This document shows, piece by piece, positions 1 through 5,848 of a DNA stretch of 14,229 nt. The notes beneath the pieces are model-generated. The model saw only the letters and a program-made list of their open reading frames with translations. It was not told the DNA's origin and made no database searches. This stretch comes from an uncultured Alphaproteobacteria bacterium (GTDB taxonomy: Bacteria > Pseudomonadota > Alphaproteobacteria > RF32 > CAG-239). The position numbers and the translations under genes are program-made. Every line of letters begins with the position of its first letter. Positions within the stretch are counted from its first letter, which is position 1. The stretch is taken from the NCBI GenBank assembly GCA_944391365.1, contig CALXTH010000114.1, positions 1-14,229 of the forward strand, given 5' to 3'.

Positions 1-4
1 AGGC

Positions 5-21
5 TTTTTTTTTTTTTTTTT
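5..21. repeat. 17-nt T homopolymer
   Basis: An uninterrupted run of 17 T lies at the window edge in non-coding, AT-rich DNA. It could be natural slippage-prone sequence or a low-quality contig end. No gene is associated with it in the visible sequence. Confidence 0.8.
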
Positions 22-28
22 ATATTGT

Positions 29-69
29 CAAAATAAACTATATTGAAAAAGGGTACAACAAAATAAACT
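29..69. repeat. Pair of 11-bp direct repeats, 30 bp apart
   Basis: The 11-mer CAAAATAAACT occurs at 29-39 and again at 59-69, a start-to-start distance of 30 bp, close to three helical turns. TATATTG is also repeated (21-27 and 39-45). A perfect -10-like TATAAT follows at 84-89. The repeats could be a regulator site upstream of the sirtuin gene, but the DNA is very AT-rich and the role is unproven. Confidence 0.5.
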
Positions 70-91
70 TAAATCAACCGGGATATAATAA

Positions 92-114
92 TTTTTTTTT
101 TTTTTTTTTTTTTT
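92..114. repeat. 23-nt T homopolymer next to the sirtuin promoter
   Basis: A run of 23 T ends three bases before the region where a -35 hexamer would sit for the perfect TATAAT at 134-139. A tract of this length is prone to slippage, and its length would change the -35/UP region and spacing. It may also be inflated by sequencing or assembly error. Confidence 0.8.
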
Positions 115-139
115 AAATTATCGTATAAAAAGTTATAAT
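111..139 (+). promoter_or_regulatory. Putative promoter of the sirtuin gene
   Basis: The -10 box TATAAT at 134-139 is a perfect sigma70 match. The upstream element is poor: TTTAAA at 112-117 (16-bp spacer) or TTTTAA at 111-116 (17-bp spacer), both overlapping the end of the T tract. Transcription would begin near 146, leaving a very short leader that begins just before the Shine-Dalgarno sequence (148-155). Confidence 0.5.
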
Positions 140-160
140 ATGAAATTAAAGGAGAAAACA

Positions 161-874
161 ATGACACAACAGGATTCTGAAATTGTTGTCCTGACCGGCG
201 CCGGCATCTCGGCAGAGTCGGGACTGGCCACCTTCCGCAGCACCGACGGCCTCTGGAACAACCACAAAGTAGAAGACGTCGCCACAGTTGAAGCTTTTCA
301 ACGCAACCCCGAATACGTCCACGAGTTTTACAATGAAATGAAACCGGAACTTCTGCAGGCCAAACCCAATCCGGCACATCTCTGTCTGACCAAACTTCAA
401 CAGGCTTTTCCCGGAAAAGTCAACATCATAACCCAAAATATTGATACACTTCATGAAAAAGCCGGCTCAACCAATGTCTGGCACATCCACGGACAAATCA
501 ATCAGGCTGTCTGCCTCAACTGCGGACACATTCTCGAAACCTGGAGCGATGTAACAACCGAAACCGTCTGCCCCCGGTGCGAAATAGCCGGCATGATGAA
601 ACCGAACATCGTCTTTTTCGGAGAAAACCTGTTGTATATGGACAAAGTTGACCGCCTGCTGAACCGCTGCGGCCTATTTATCTCGGTCGGCACATCGGGC
701 GTTGTTTTCCCGGCCGCTGCTTTTGTTCAGATCGCCAAACAGGCAGGCGCCGAAACCTGCGAATTCAATCTGGAACGGACCTCAAATAACTTTTATTTTG
801 ATCGCCATTTTTTCGGTCCCGCCGGCACAACCCTGCCCCGTTTTGTTGATGAACTGATAGCAGCCCGCAAGTAA
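161..874 (+). CDS. cobB: NAD-dependent protein deacylase, CobB-type sirtuin
   Basis: Cytoplasmic sirtuin of 237 aa that removes acyl groups from lysines while consuming NAD+. Visible motifs: the NAD-binding GAGIS at residues 13-17 and TFR at 24-26, TQNID at 91-95, the catalytic histidine H110 in HIHG, and two zinc Cys pairs (C118/C121 and C137/C140) plus GTS at 177-179. It resembles E. coli CobB along its whole length, including the FYN block at 56-58. The family's Y-x-x-R pair, which recognises succinyl/malonyl lysine, reads Y57-N-E-M60 here, so the arginine is missing, although K61 follows. I chose ATG 161 over an in-frame ATG at 140 because AAAGGAGA (148-155) sits just before it, and the extra seven residues are not family-like. 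It converges on pepA with only five bases between the stop codons. Confidence 0.93.
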   Translation: MTQQDSEIVVLTGAGISAESGLATFRSTDGLWNNHKVEDVATVEAFQRNPEYVHEFYNEMKPELLQAKPNPAHLCLTKLQQAFPGKVNIITQNIDTLHEKAGSTNVWHIHGQINQAVCLNCGHILETWSDVTTETVCPRCEIAGMMKPNIVFFGENLLYMDKVDRLLNRCGLFISVGTSGVVFPAAAFVQIAKQAGAETCEFNLERTSNNFYFDRHFFGPAGTTLPRFVDELIAARK

Positions 875-879
875 AAAAC

Positions 880-2334
880 TTACTTAAGCCCCTTCAGATA
901 ATCATACAACAGCTTCACACCAAAACCCGTCGCCCCTTTCGGATACATCGGCTTGGGTTTGTTGCGCCCTTCACAGCCGGCAATATCCAAATGCGCCCAG
1001 GCCGCCTTTCCTTTGACAAACCGCTTCAAAAACGCTGCCGCCGTTGACGCTCCCGCGCCGCCGCTTCCGATATGACAAACATCGGCAATATCTGACTTGA
1101 TTTTTTCCTCATATTCCGGCGCCATCGGCAACGGCCACAATTTTTCACCGCTGGCTTTTCCGGCATCAAGCAAAGCCCTGGACAAAGCCTCGTCTTCACA
1201 AAACAGCCCCGCAAAAACCCCGCCGAGCATATTTGCCGTTGCGCCGGTCAGAGTCGCCAAATCAATCACCGTCCGGGCTTTAAGCTTTTCCGTCGCATAC
1301 CACAAACAATCCGCCAACAGCATCCGCCCTTCGGCATCAGAATTAGCCACTTCAACCGTCAGCCCCGATGCACTTTTAATCACATCCTGCGGCTTGTAAG
1401 CCTTCCCGCCGATCATATTCTCGGCCAGCCCCATAACCGCAGCCACATTCAACTTCATCTGCCGCAAAGCAACAACTTTCATCACCGCCGCCACAACTGC
1501 CGCCCCGGACATATCCATTTTCATATTCTCCAGCGCCTTGGCCGGTTTCAGGTTAATACCGCCGGAATCAAACGTCACGCCTTTACCAACCAGAACCGCA
1601 TCAAAATCCTTTTGTTTGGAACGTCCGCGCCAACAGATAATCGCCGCATAAGGCTGATTAACCGATTCTTTACCCACTTCATAAGTCAGACAAAATCCCT
1701 TTTTCTGCAAAGCTTCCGTCGGAACAACCTCAACCTCCAGCCCCAGATAAGCCAGCCGTTCAATATCCCGGGCCATGGCTTCCGGTGTCAAAACATTGGG
1801 CGGCTCATTAGCCAGATCGCGGGCATAACGCACCCCGTTGGCCAAAGCCTTCATTTCTGCAAATTTGTCTGCCTCAGGTTCCCCTTTTTCAAAATAAAAA
1901 CGAACCGTCTCAAGCTGGTCAAAATCATCCGGTTTCTTTTTGGTAAAATACTTGTCAAAACTATAAAGCTCCAGCTCCGTTCCCAGCGCCAAATCAGCGG
2001 CTCGGTCTTTCAGCTCCGCCGGCACAAAAAACTCAATCACACGCTCCCCGGCCAATTTTCTGGCAATTTTTGCCCCCAGCCGCTGAACCTCAACAGCCGG
2101 CATCCGTGGTTTAACTGCAACCAACAGATATTTCTGCACGCCGTCATCAAGCACCAGCATCTCGTCATCTTTAAACTTAAAAGACCGATTCTCCAGAGCC
2201 TTTTTCAGCTGCTTGATCTCTTTTTCCGAAAGAAAAGAACCGATTCGTTCAAAAACATCGCGATCTTTAAACACCGGCACCACTTTCACAACATTTTTTT
2301 CAGTGCCAAATCCCTGAAACGAAAATTCTACCAT
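880..2334 (-). CDS. pepA: Leucyl aminopeptidase, M17 family (PepA-type)
   Basis: Cytoplasmic di-metal aminopeptidase (484 aa, near the usual ~500) that cleaves N-terminal residues, often hydrophobic, from peptides. The C-terminal catalytic domain holds every expected residue, each exactly 19 positions earlier than in E. coli PepA: metal ligands K251, D256, D274, D333 and E335, and catalytic K263 and R337. The family signature NTDAEGRL reads NSDAEGRM (331-338), a conservative change. The N-terminal ~170 residues form the less conserved macro-like domain, and RYARDLANEPPN at 169-180 is the usual linker. ATG 2334 is preceded on its strand by AAAGGA with about 8 nt spacing. The gene runs convergent to the sirtuin and divergent from the HNH-like gene; no clear promoter was recognised in the 131-bp divergent gap. 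Confidence 0.95.
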   Translation of the reverse strand: MVEFSFQGFGTEKNVVKVVPVFKDRDVFERIGSFLSEKEIKQLKKALENRSFKFKDDEMLVLDDGVQKYLLVAVKPRMPAVEVQRLGAKIARKLAGERVIEFFVPAELKDRAADLALGTELELYSFDKYFTKKKPDDFDQLETVRFYFEKGEPEADKFAEMKALANGVRYARDLANEPPNVLTPEAMARDIERLAYLGLEVEVVPTEALQKKGFCLTYEVGKESVNQPYAAIICWRGRSKQKDFDAVLVGKGVTFDSGGINLKPAKALENMKMDMSGAAVVAAVMKVVALRQMKLNVAAVMGLAENMIGGKAYKPQDVIKSASGLTVEVANSDAEGRMLLADCLWYATEKLKARTVIDLATLTGATANMLGGVFAGLFCEDEALSRALLDAGKASGEKLWPLPMAPEYEEKIKSDIADVCHIGSGGAGASTAAAFLKRFVKGKAAWAHLDIAGCEGRNKPKPMYPKGATGFGVKLLYDYLKGLK

Positions 2335-2465
2335 TCTGATTTTCCTTTATTTTATTAGATTAAGCCGATTTTACCCGTAAAACGTTAAAAAAATCCGAAT
2401 AAAAGGCTGGACAAATTTTCCGGATATGTTACTTTTGACAAAATGAAATTTTCAAGGACAAAGAA

Positions 2466-3962
2466 GTGGCCAGCGGAAAAAAACACATAAACCCCTATGA
2501 TTACCTGAAGTCCGACACCCCCGAACCCTCCTCTCTGGAAAAAATCCTGGATGCGCTGATTTCTCAAAACCAGTCAAAAGCAGCAGCTCAGCAATCGGCT
2601 CCCGAGCCGGCTCCGGAAAAAACACCCGCTGCCCCACAGGAAAACAATCCCGGCAAAAGCCCTTTTGAAATTGAAAAAGACAATGCCGAACGGGCTCAAA
2701 ACAACCTTTGGACAATTTATCACGGCCATAATCTGACGGATATTGAAATGGCCCGCGAAGACGTCAAAAACATGGTAAAATGCTGGGGACTGGCTTATAT
2801 TGACAATCAGGAACACTATCCCCTCTCCCGTGAAGAAAAACACGTTATCCGCATGGATTTTTACGGCACAATCAGCGAACCGAGCAAAAATCCGTCCCGC
2901 CACCGCATCACCGAAGCTTACTTAAAACTTGTCAGCAATCCGTATCGACCGCAGCTCCCGCCGCAGGAGTACAACCTGCAAAATTCACGCGGCTGGCAGG
3001 TTTATGCCCAGTTCCAACGTTTCCGCAAGATTGAAAACGACGTTATCCGGCAGCTGCAAAAAATGAACATTCCCGCAGAGCTCATCCCCCGGATGAACAC
3101 TTATGACTTCTCCGATGTTCTTTTCCAGCGTTTCCGCGACAATGTTTCCGAAAGCGGCAACGCCCACATGTTCCTCGGCGCGCGCCAGTCTTTCATCAAA
3201 GACTTCATCCGCAAGAATGAACCGGCCTTCCGCTCATATCTTGAACAAATCGGAACACAACCCCGCTATATTGAAGAACTCGTCCGCAACATGAAAAAGC
3301 ACGGCTCAACCTCTGAGCTCTATATTATTGACCACGCCAAAGGATTAAAGCTTCTTCACCATTATAAAGACAAAAACATCACCTTTCCGGGCAGCATCGG
3401 CAAACGCGTCACCTCCGAACAAATTGACTTCATCCGCGCCCGCGGAGACTTCGGAAGAGTCGCTCTGCTTGACCAAAACGGTGCCATTATCCAGCCCATC
3501 AAATTCAGCGTTCACCACAAAGCCGCCGTCAACGACGCCGCATCCGGTCCTTATCTTGCCGCGGTGAACAATTTTGAAAACCTCTGCCTGACGGTTGATG
3601 AACCCTACCATCGCTTTTTGCATTGCCTGGACATCACCCAGACCGTCGGCCGTCGCGAAAGTTATAAAGCACGTATTTACCTTGATAAAGATATTGTCTT
3701 CATGGGCGGTTTCCACCCTGATTTTCAAATTCGGTACGACTACAGCCGGGACCCCAAGACCATCCGCCAGCACAACAGCTACAAACGCTGGCTGAAACAA
3801 CAACAAAAGACGCCCCGCCCGCCCCTGTCCGATAAAAAAAGCACCAAACTTAGCCGCAAACAAAAAAAACGTCTGCAAAAAAAACTCCCCCAAGAAGACA
3901 AAAAACAACAACTGGCAGGAATCATCAACTTGCTTTACTTTAATGCCAAAGGCAGAGACTAA
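2466..3962 (+). CDS. Uncharacterised protein with HNH-nuclease-like motif (putative toxin)
   Basis: A 498-aa protein I do not recognise as a named family. Residues 35-65 are a Pro/Gln/Ala-rich low-complexity stretch. Residues 80-340 look globular and mostly helical. Residues 350-386 carry an HNH-like pattern: H350-H351, then N369 and N372-L373, then H382 and H386, as in the ββα-metal fold of HNH endonucleases. Residues 445-482 are a very basic tail rich in Lys and Gln. No signal peptide, membrane segment or secretion domain is visible. The start is GTG 2466, supported by AAGGA at 2454-2458 with 7 nt spacing. The stop overlaps the next gene's start (TAATG), implying translational coupling to a SUKH protein, the classic immunity partner of nuclease toxins. 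The nuclease role is inference, and the motif is not at the extreme C-terminus as in most polymorphic toxins. Confidence 0.6.
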   Translation: MASGKKHINPYDYLKSDTPEPSSLEKILDALISQNQSKAAAQQSAPEPAPEKTPAAPQENNPGKSPFEIEKDNAERAQNNLWTIYHGHNLTDIEMAREDVKNMVKCWGLAYIDNQEHYPLSREEKHVIRMDFYGTISEPSKNPSRHRITEAYLKLVSNPYRPQLPPQEYNLQNSRGWQVYAQFQRFRKIENDVIRQLQKMNIPAELIPRMNTYDFSDVLFQRFRDNVSESGNAHMFLGARQSFIKDFIRKNEPAFRSYLEQIGTQPRYIEELVRNMKKHGSTSELYIIDHAKGLKLLHHYKDKNITFPGSIGKRVTSEQIDFIRARGDFGRVALLDQNGAIIQPIKFSVHHKAAVNDAASGPYLAAVNNFENLCLTVDEPYHRFLHCLDITQTVGRRESYKARIYLDKDIVFMGGFHPDFQIRYDYSRDPKTIRQHNSYKRWLKQQQKTPRPPLSDKKSTKLSRKQKKRLQKKLPQEDKKQQLAGIINLLYFNAKGRD

Positions 3963-4366
3963 TGGACCAACTCATCACAAAACTCCAATCGCTGGCTCCC
4001 CAAAGTACCGGCGTATCATCCGAAGACCTGATTTTTGCCCAAAAAGCACTCACCAAATTCGGAATAGGCGCCATGCCGGCCGACTTCGTTAAGATACTGC
4101 ATCATGTCAATTCCCTGAACCTTGAAGGCTGCCGCCTGTTCGGCGTAATCCCGGAGCCTCTGAATTTTATGGACATTGTCAATGTCAATGTTGTACAAAA
4201 GCTTCCCGACGCCGGCGACAAAATCATCCTCGGCGACAACGAATTTGACAGCCTTGTTTATGTCCACAGCAAACAATGCTACCAGATTATTGACAAGTCA
4301 GATAATGAAGTGTTAGAAGAATACAAAAGCATAGAACCGGCTATTTATGATATTTTGAAGATATAA
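3962..4366 (+). CDS. SMI1/KNR4-like (SUKH superfamily, YrhA-like) protein, putative immunity
   Basis: A 134-aa cytoplasmic protein resembling the SUKH superfamily. The pattern MPADFVKIL (38-46), VN at 49-50, then LFGV (59-62), and a later strand pair IILGDN (88-93) and DSLVYVH (96-102) is the usual SUKH/YrhA layout, in which an alpha-beta fold binds partner proteins. SUKH proteins often neutralise nuclease toxins in bacteria. The ATG at 3962 shares its A with the TAA of the upstream HNH-like gene, so the two are probably made in a coupled fashion. The Sua5 gene begins 3 bp after this stop codon. There is no signal peptide or membrane segment, as expected for an immunity protein acting in the cytoplasm. 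Family call is fairly secure; the immunity role comes from context. Confidence 0.65.
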   Translation: MDQLITKLQSLAPQSTGVSSEDLIFAQKALTKFGIGAMPADFVKILHHVNSLNLEGCRLFGVIPEPLNFMDIVNVNVVQKLPDAGDKIILGDNEFDSLVYVHSKQCYQIIDKSDNEVLEEYKSIEPAIYDILKI

Positions 4367-4369
4367 CCC

Positions 4370-5323
4370 ATGAACAATATTTATACACCCTCCGCCGAAA
4401 ACATTGCCCGCGCCGCAGAAATCATAAAAAACGGCGGACTGGTTTCATTTCCGACAGATACGGTTTATGGCCTCGGCGCCAACGTTTATAACGCCGCAGC
4501 AGTAGCTAATATCTTCAAGGCCAAAGAACGCCCGTTATTTGACCCGCTGATTTCCCATATCGCCAACATTGATTTCCTGAGCGAATATGCCTGCACCGAT
4601 GAACGGGCCATTACCCTGGCCAAACATTTCTGGCCGGGACCGCTGACCTTCGTCCTCAGACGCAAAGACAACAACCCCGCCATTGACCTGGCCTGCGCCG
4701 GCCTGAACTCCATCGCCGTCCGCATGCCGAACCACCCCGTCGCTCTGGAACTCATCCGTCAAAGCGGCGTCCCCATTGTTGCCCCGTCGGCCAACCGTTT
4801 CAAAACCGTCAGCCCGACCACCGCCCAACATGTTCAGGACAGTCTTGGCAACAAAGTTGATATGATCCTGGATGGCGGAGCTTGCACCATCGGCGTTGAA
4901 ACCACAATTATTGACCTGACCGGCAAACATATTGTCATTTTACGCGCCGGAGTAATGGCCAAAGAAGAACTTGAAGCCATAAAAAGAAAAAAAATTTACC
5001 TCTCCCATGACAATCCTGAATTGCCCAAAGCCCCCGGCCAGCTGCTCAAACATTACGCGCCGCGGATGCCGCTGCGAATTAATGTCGCCGATCATGATGT
5101 CAGAGAAGACGAATTTTTCATCGGCTTCGGCAAAGTTCGCGGCGCCAGACTGAACCTGAGTCCTTCCGGAAACCTCTGTGAAGCAGCCGCCAACTTGTTT
5201 GCCTACCTGCGTGAGGCGGAAAAACATGACGAATACAAAGGCATCGCCATGTCCCCCATTCCGGAAAACGGCTTAGGTCTGGCCATCAACGACCGTATTC
5301 GCCGCGCCTCATACAAGGAATAA
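4370..5323 (+). CDS. sua5: L-threonylcarbamoyladenylate synthase, Sua5 type
   Basis: Makes threonylcarbamoyl-AMP from threonine, bicarbonate and ATP, the first step of the t6A modification at position 37 of ANN-decoding tRNAs. At 317 aa it has the two-domain Sua5 build, not the short TsaC/YrdC form. The YrdC domain covers about 10-200 with FPTDTVYGLG (27-36), KAKERP (50-55), PLTFVL (91-96) and APSAN (138-142). The linker PGQLLKHYAP (222-231) leads into the C-terminal Sua5 domain, which ends with NDRIRRAS (307-314). ATG 4370 lies 3 bp after the SUKH stop; only a weak GAAG (4357-4360) precedes it, which fits translation coupled to the upstream genes. A strong terminator follows at 5342-5373. 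An essential tRNA-modification enzyme at the end of a putative toxin-immunity unit is an unusual grouping. Confidence 0.93.
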   Translation: MNNIYTPSAENIARAAEIIKNGGLVSFPTDTVYGLGANVYNAAAVANIFKAKERPLFDPLISHIANIDFLSEYACTDERAITLAKHFWPGPLTFVLRRKDNNPAIDLACAGLNSIAVRMPNHPVALELIRQSGVPIVAPSANRFKTVSPTTAQHVQDSLGNKVDMILDGGACTIGVETTIIDLTGKHIVILRAGVMAKEELEAIKRKKIYLSHDNPELPKAPGQLLKHYAPRMPLRINVADHDVREDEFFIGFGKVRGARLNLSPSGNLCEAAANLFAYLREAEKHDEYKGIAMSPIPENGLGLAINDRIRRASYKE

Positions 5324-5339
5324 AATCATATAAAATCTG

Positions 5340-5420
5340 CAAAAAGGCTCTTCCCTTTTAGGAAGAGCCTTTTCACTTGCATCATTGAAGAGGTCTACAC
5401 ACACACCTTTCACTGTATCA
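5340..5420 (-). ncRNA. Candidate minus-strand small RNA (~80 nt)
   Basis: An extended -10 promoter at 5427-5455 points into this segment, and the strong hairpin at 5342-5373 with its T tract would end the transcript. This gives an RNA of about 80 nt with no convincing ORF or ribosome-binding site. Its 5' part includes an alternating GTGTGTGTG stretch (minus strand), likely unpaired. It would share its terminator stem with sua5. The target is unknown. This is inferred from promoter and terminator signals only. Confidence 0.45.
5342..5373. terminator. Bidirectional intrinsic terminator after sua5
   Basis: A perfect 13-bp stem (AAAAGGCTCTTCC at 5342-5354 with GGAAGAGCCTTTT at 5361-5373) has a 6-nt loop. 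It ends the sua5 transcript on the plus strand. Because it has T tracts on both sides, it would also end a minus-strand transcript arriving from 5420. Confidence 0.88.
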
Positions 5421-5426
5421 ACAGGA

Positions 5427-5455
5427 ATTATATCATAAATAAGAAATATATGCAA
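5427..5455 (-). promoter_or_regulatory. Extended -10 promoter, minus strand
   Basis: Reading the minus strand, TTGCAT (5455-5450) is separated by 17 bp from a perfect TATAAT (5432-5427). The -10 box is preceded by TGA, giving the extended TGnTATAAT form. There is no coding sequence downstream before the terminator at 5373-5342. Confidence 0.6.
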
Positions 5456-5538
5456 TAATCCCCTTTTTCAACCCTCCCCAACTAAAGTATATATCTCCCT
5501 TGAAATTCCCCCTTTCATGATTATTTTCTAATTGTATA

Positions 5539-5567
5539 TTGATTTTTAACGTTTGTTATGCTAAAAT
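5539..5567 (+). promoter_or_regulatory. Strong sigma70-like promoter of the structured RNA
   Basis: TTGATT (5539-5544) and TAAAAT (5562-5567) are separated by exactly 17 bp, and TGC just before the -10 box makes it an extended -10. The predicted start near 5574 coincides with the foot of the first hairpin of the structured RNA at 5576, which supports both calls. Confidence 0.7.
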
Positions 5568-5573
5568 ATTTTT

Positions 5574-5821
5574 AACTGGTGAGAGGCTCACCAGCCAGGG
5601 CGTGATAACCCTTTCTAGTATAGTCGTTCAGGCATAATGACTTTAAAAATGCCAGTACCTTTCCCTTGTGGGGTTGGGATGCTGGCTGAATAAGTTCACG
5701 TTCCCTGCAAGGGAATAACCGGTCTTATACCGGAAAAGTGAGGAATAAGTCAGGCCATAAATACTAGTATGGTTATCAACATCCGGTTTGCCCGCCTTTT
5801 CTATGAAGGTGGGCTTTCTTT
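5574..5821 (+). ncRNA. Structured RNA of unknown class: leader/riboswitch or free-standing sRNA
   Basis: About 248 nt lie between a promoter and an intrinsic terminator, with dense pairing. Elements in order: an 8-bp hairpin CTGGTGAG/CTCACCAG (5576-5583/5587-5594, loop AGG); a long-range closing stem made of TGATAACC/GGTTATCA (5603-5610/5771-5778) and CTAGTAT/ATACTAG (5615-5621/5761-5767); hairpin 5622-5628/5636-5642 with a 7-nt loop; arm 5651-5655/5682-5686 with inner pairs 5662-5665/5670-5673; a stem 5695-5699/5738-5742 enclosing hairpins 5701-5706/5710-5715 and 5719-5723/5729-5733. Loop bases GGCAT (5631-5635) match ATGCC (5649-5653), a possible pseudoknot. The motif GAATAAG appears on both sides of the inner stem (5688-5694, 5743-5749). 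I do not recognise cobalamin, TPP, c-di-GMP, 6S, tmRNA or RNase P signatures. The gene at 5849 follows with its ATG 27 nt after the terminator's T tract. Confidence 0.7.
5790..5821 (+). terminator. Intrinsic terminator ending the structured RNA
   Basis: A 9-bp stem (GCCCGCCTT at 5790-5798 with AAGGTGGGC at 5806-5814, one G-T wobble) with a 7-nt loop is followed by TTTCTTT. It sits between the structured RNA and the start of the Cys-rich protein gene, so it could end a stand-alone RNA or act as an attenuator for that gene. Confidence 0.75.
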
Positions 5822-5848
5822 ATGTAACCTTAAAGAAAGGATGTTGTT

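Noticed and set aside
1612..2358. 248-aa plus-strand ORF opposite pepA
   Set aside because: Lies entirely antisense to a gene with all catalytic residues; its translation is Phe/His/Arg-rich with no family resemblance and no good ribosome-binding site.
2435..2440. TTGACA as a -35 box for the HNH-like gene
   Set aside because: Perfect hexamer, but no -10-like sequence at 16-18 bp downstream; the spacing would fall on the ribosome-binding site.
3345..3911. 188-aa minus-strand ORF inside the HNH-like gene
   Set aside because: Antisense shadow without a ribosome-binding site; hydrophobic bias follows from the reverse complement of a Lys-rich tail.
5576..5821. Cobalamin, TPP or c-di-GMP riboswitch, 6S RNA, tmRNA or RNase P
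   Set aside because: The conserved boxes of these classes were looked for by eye and not found; the multibranched fold does not suit 6S, and no tRNA-like acceptor end is present.
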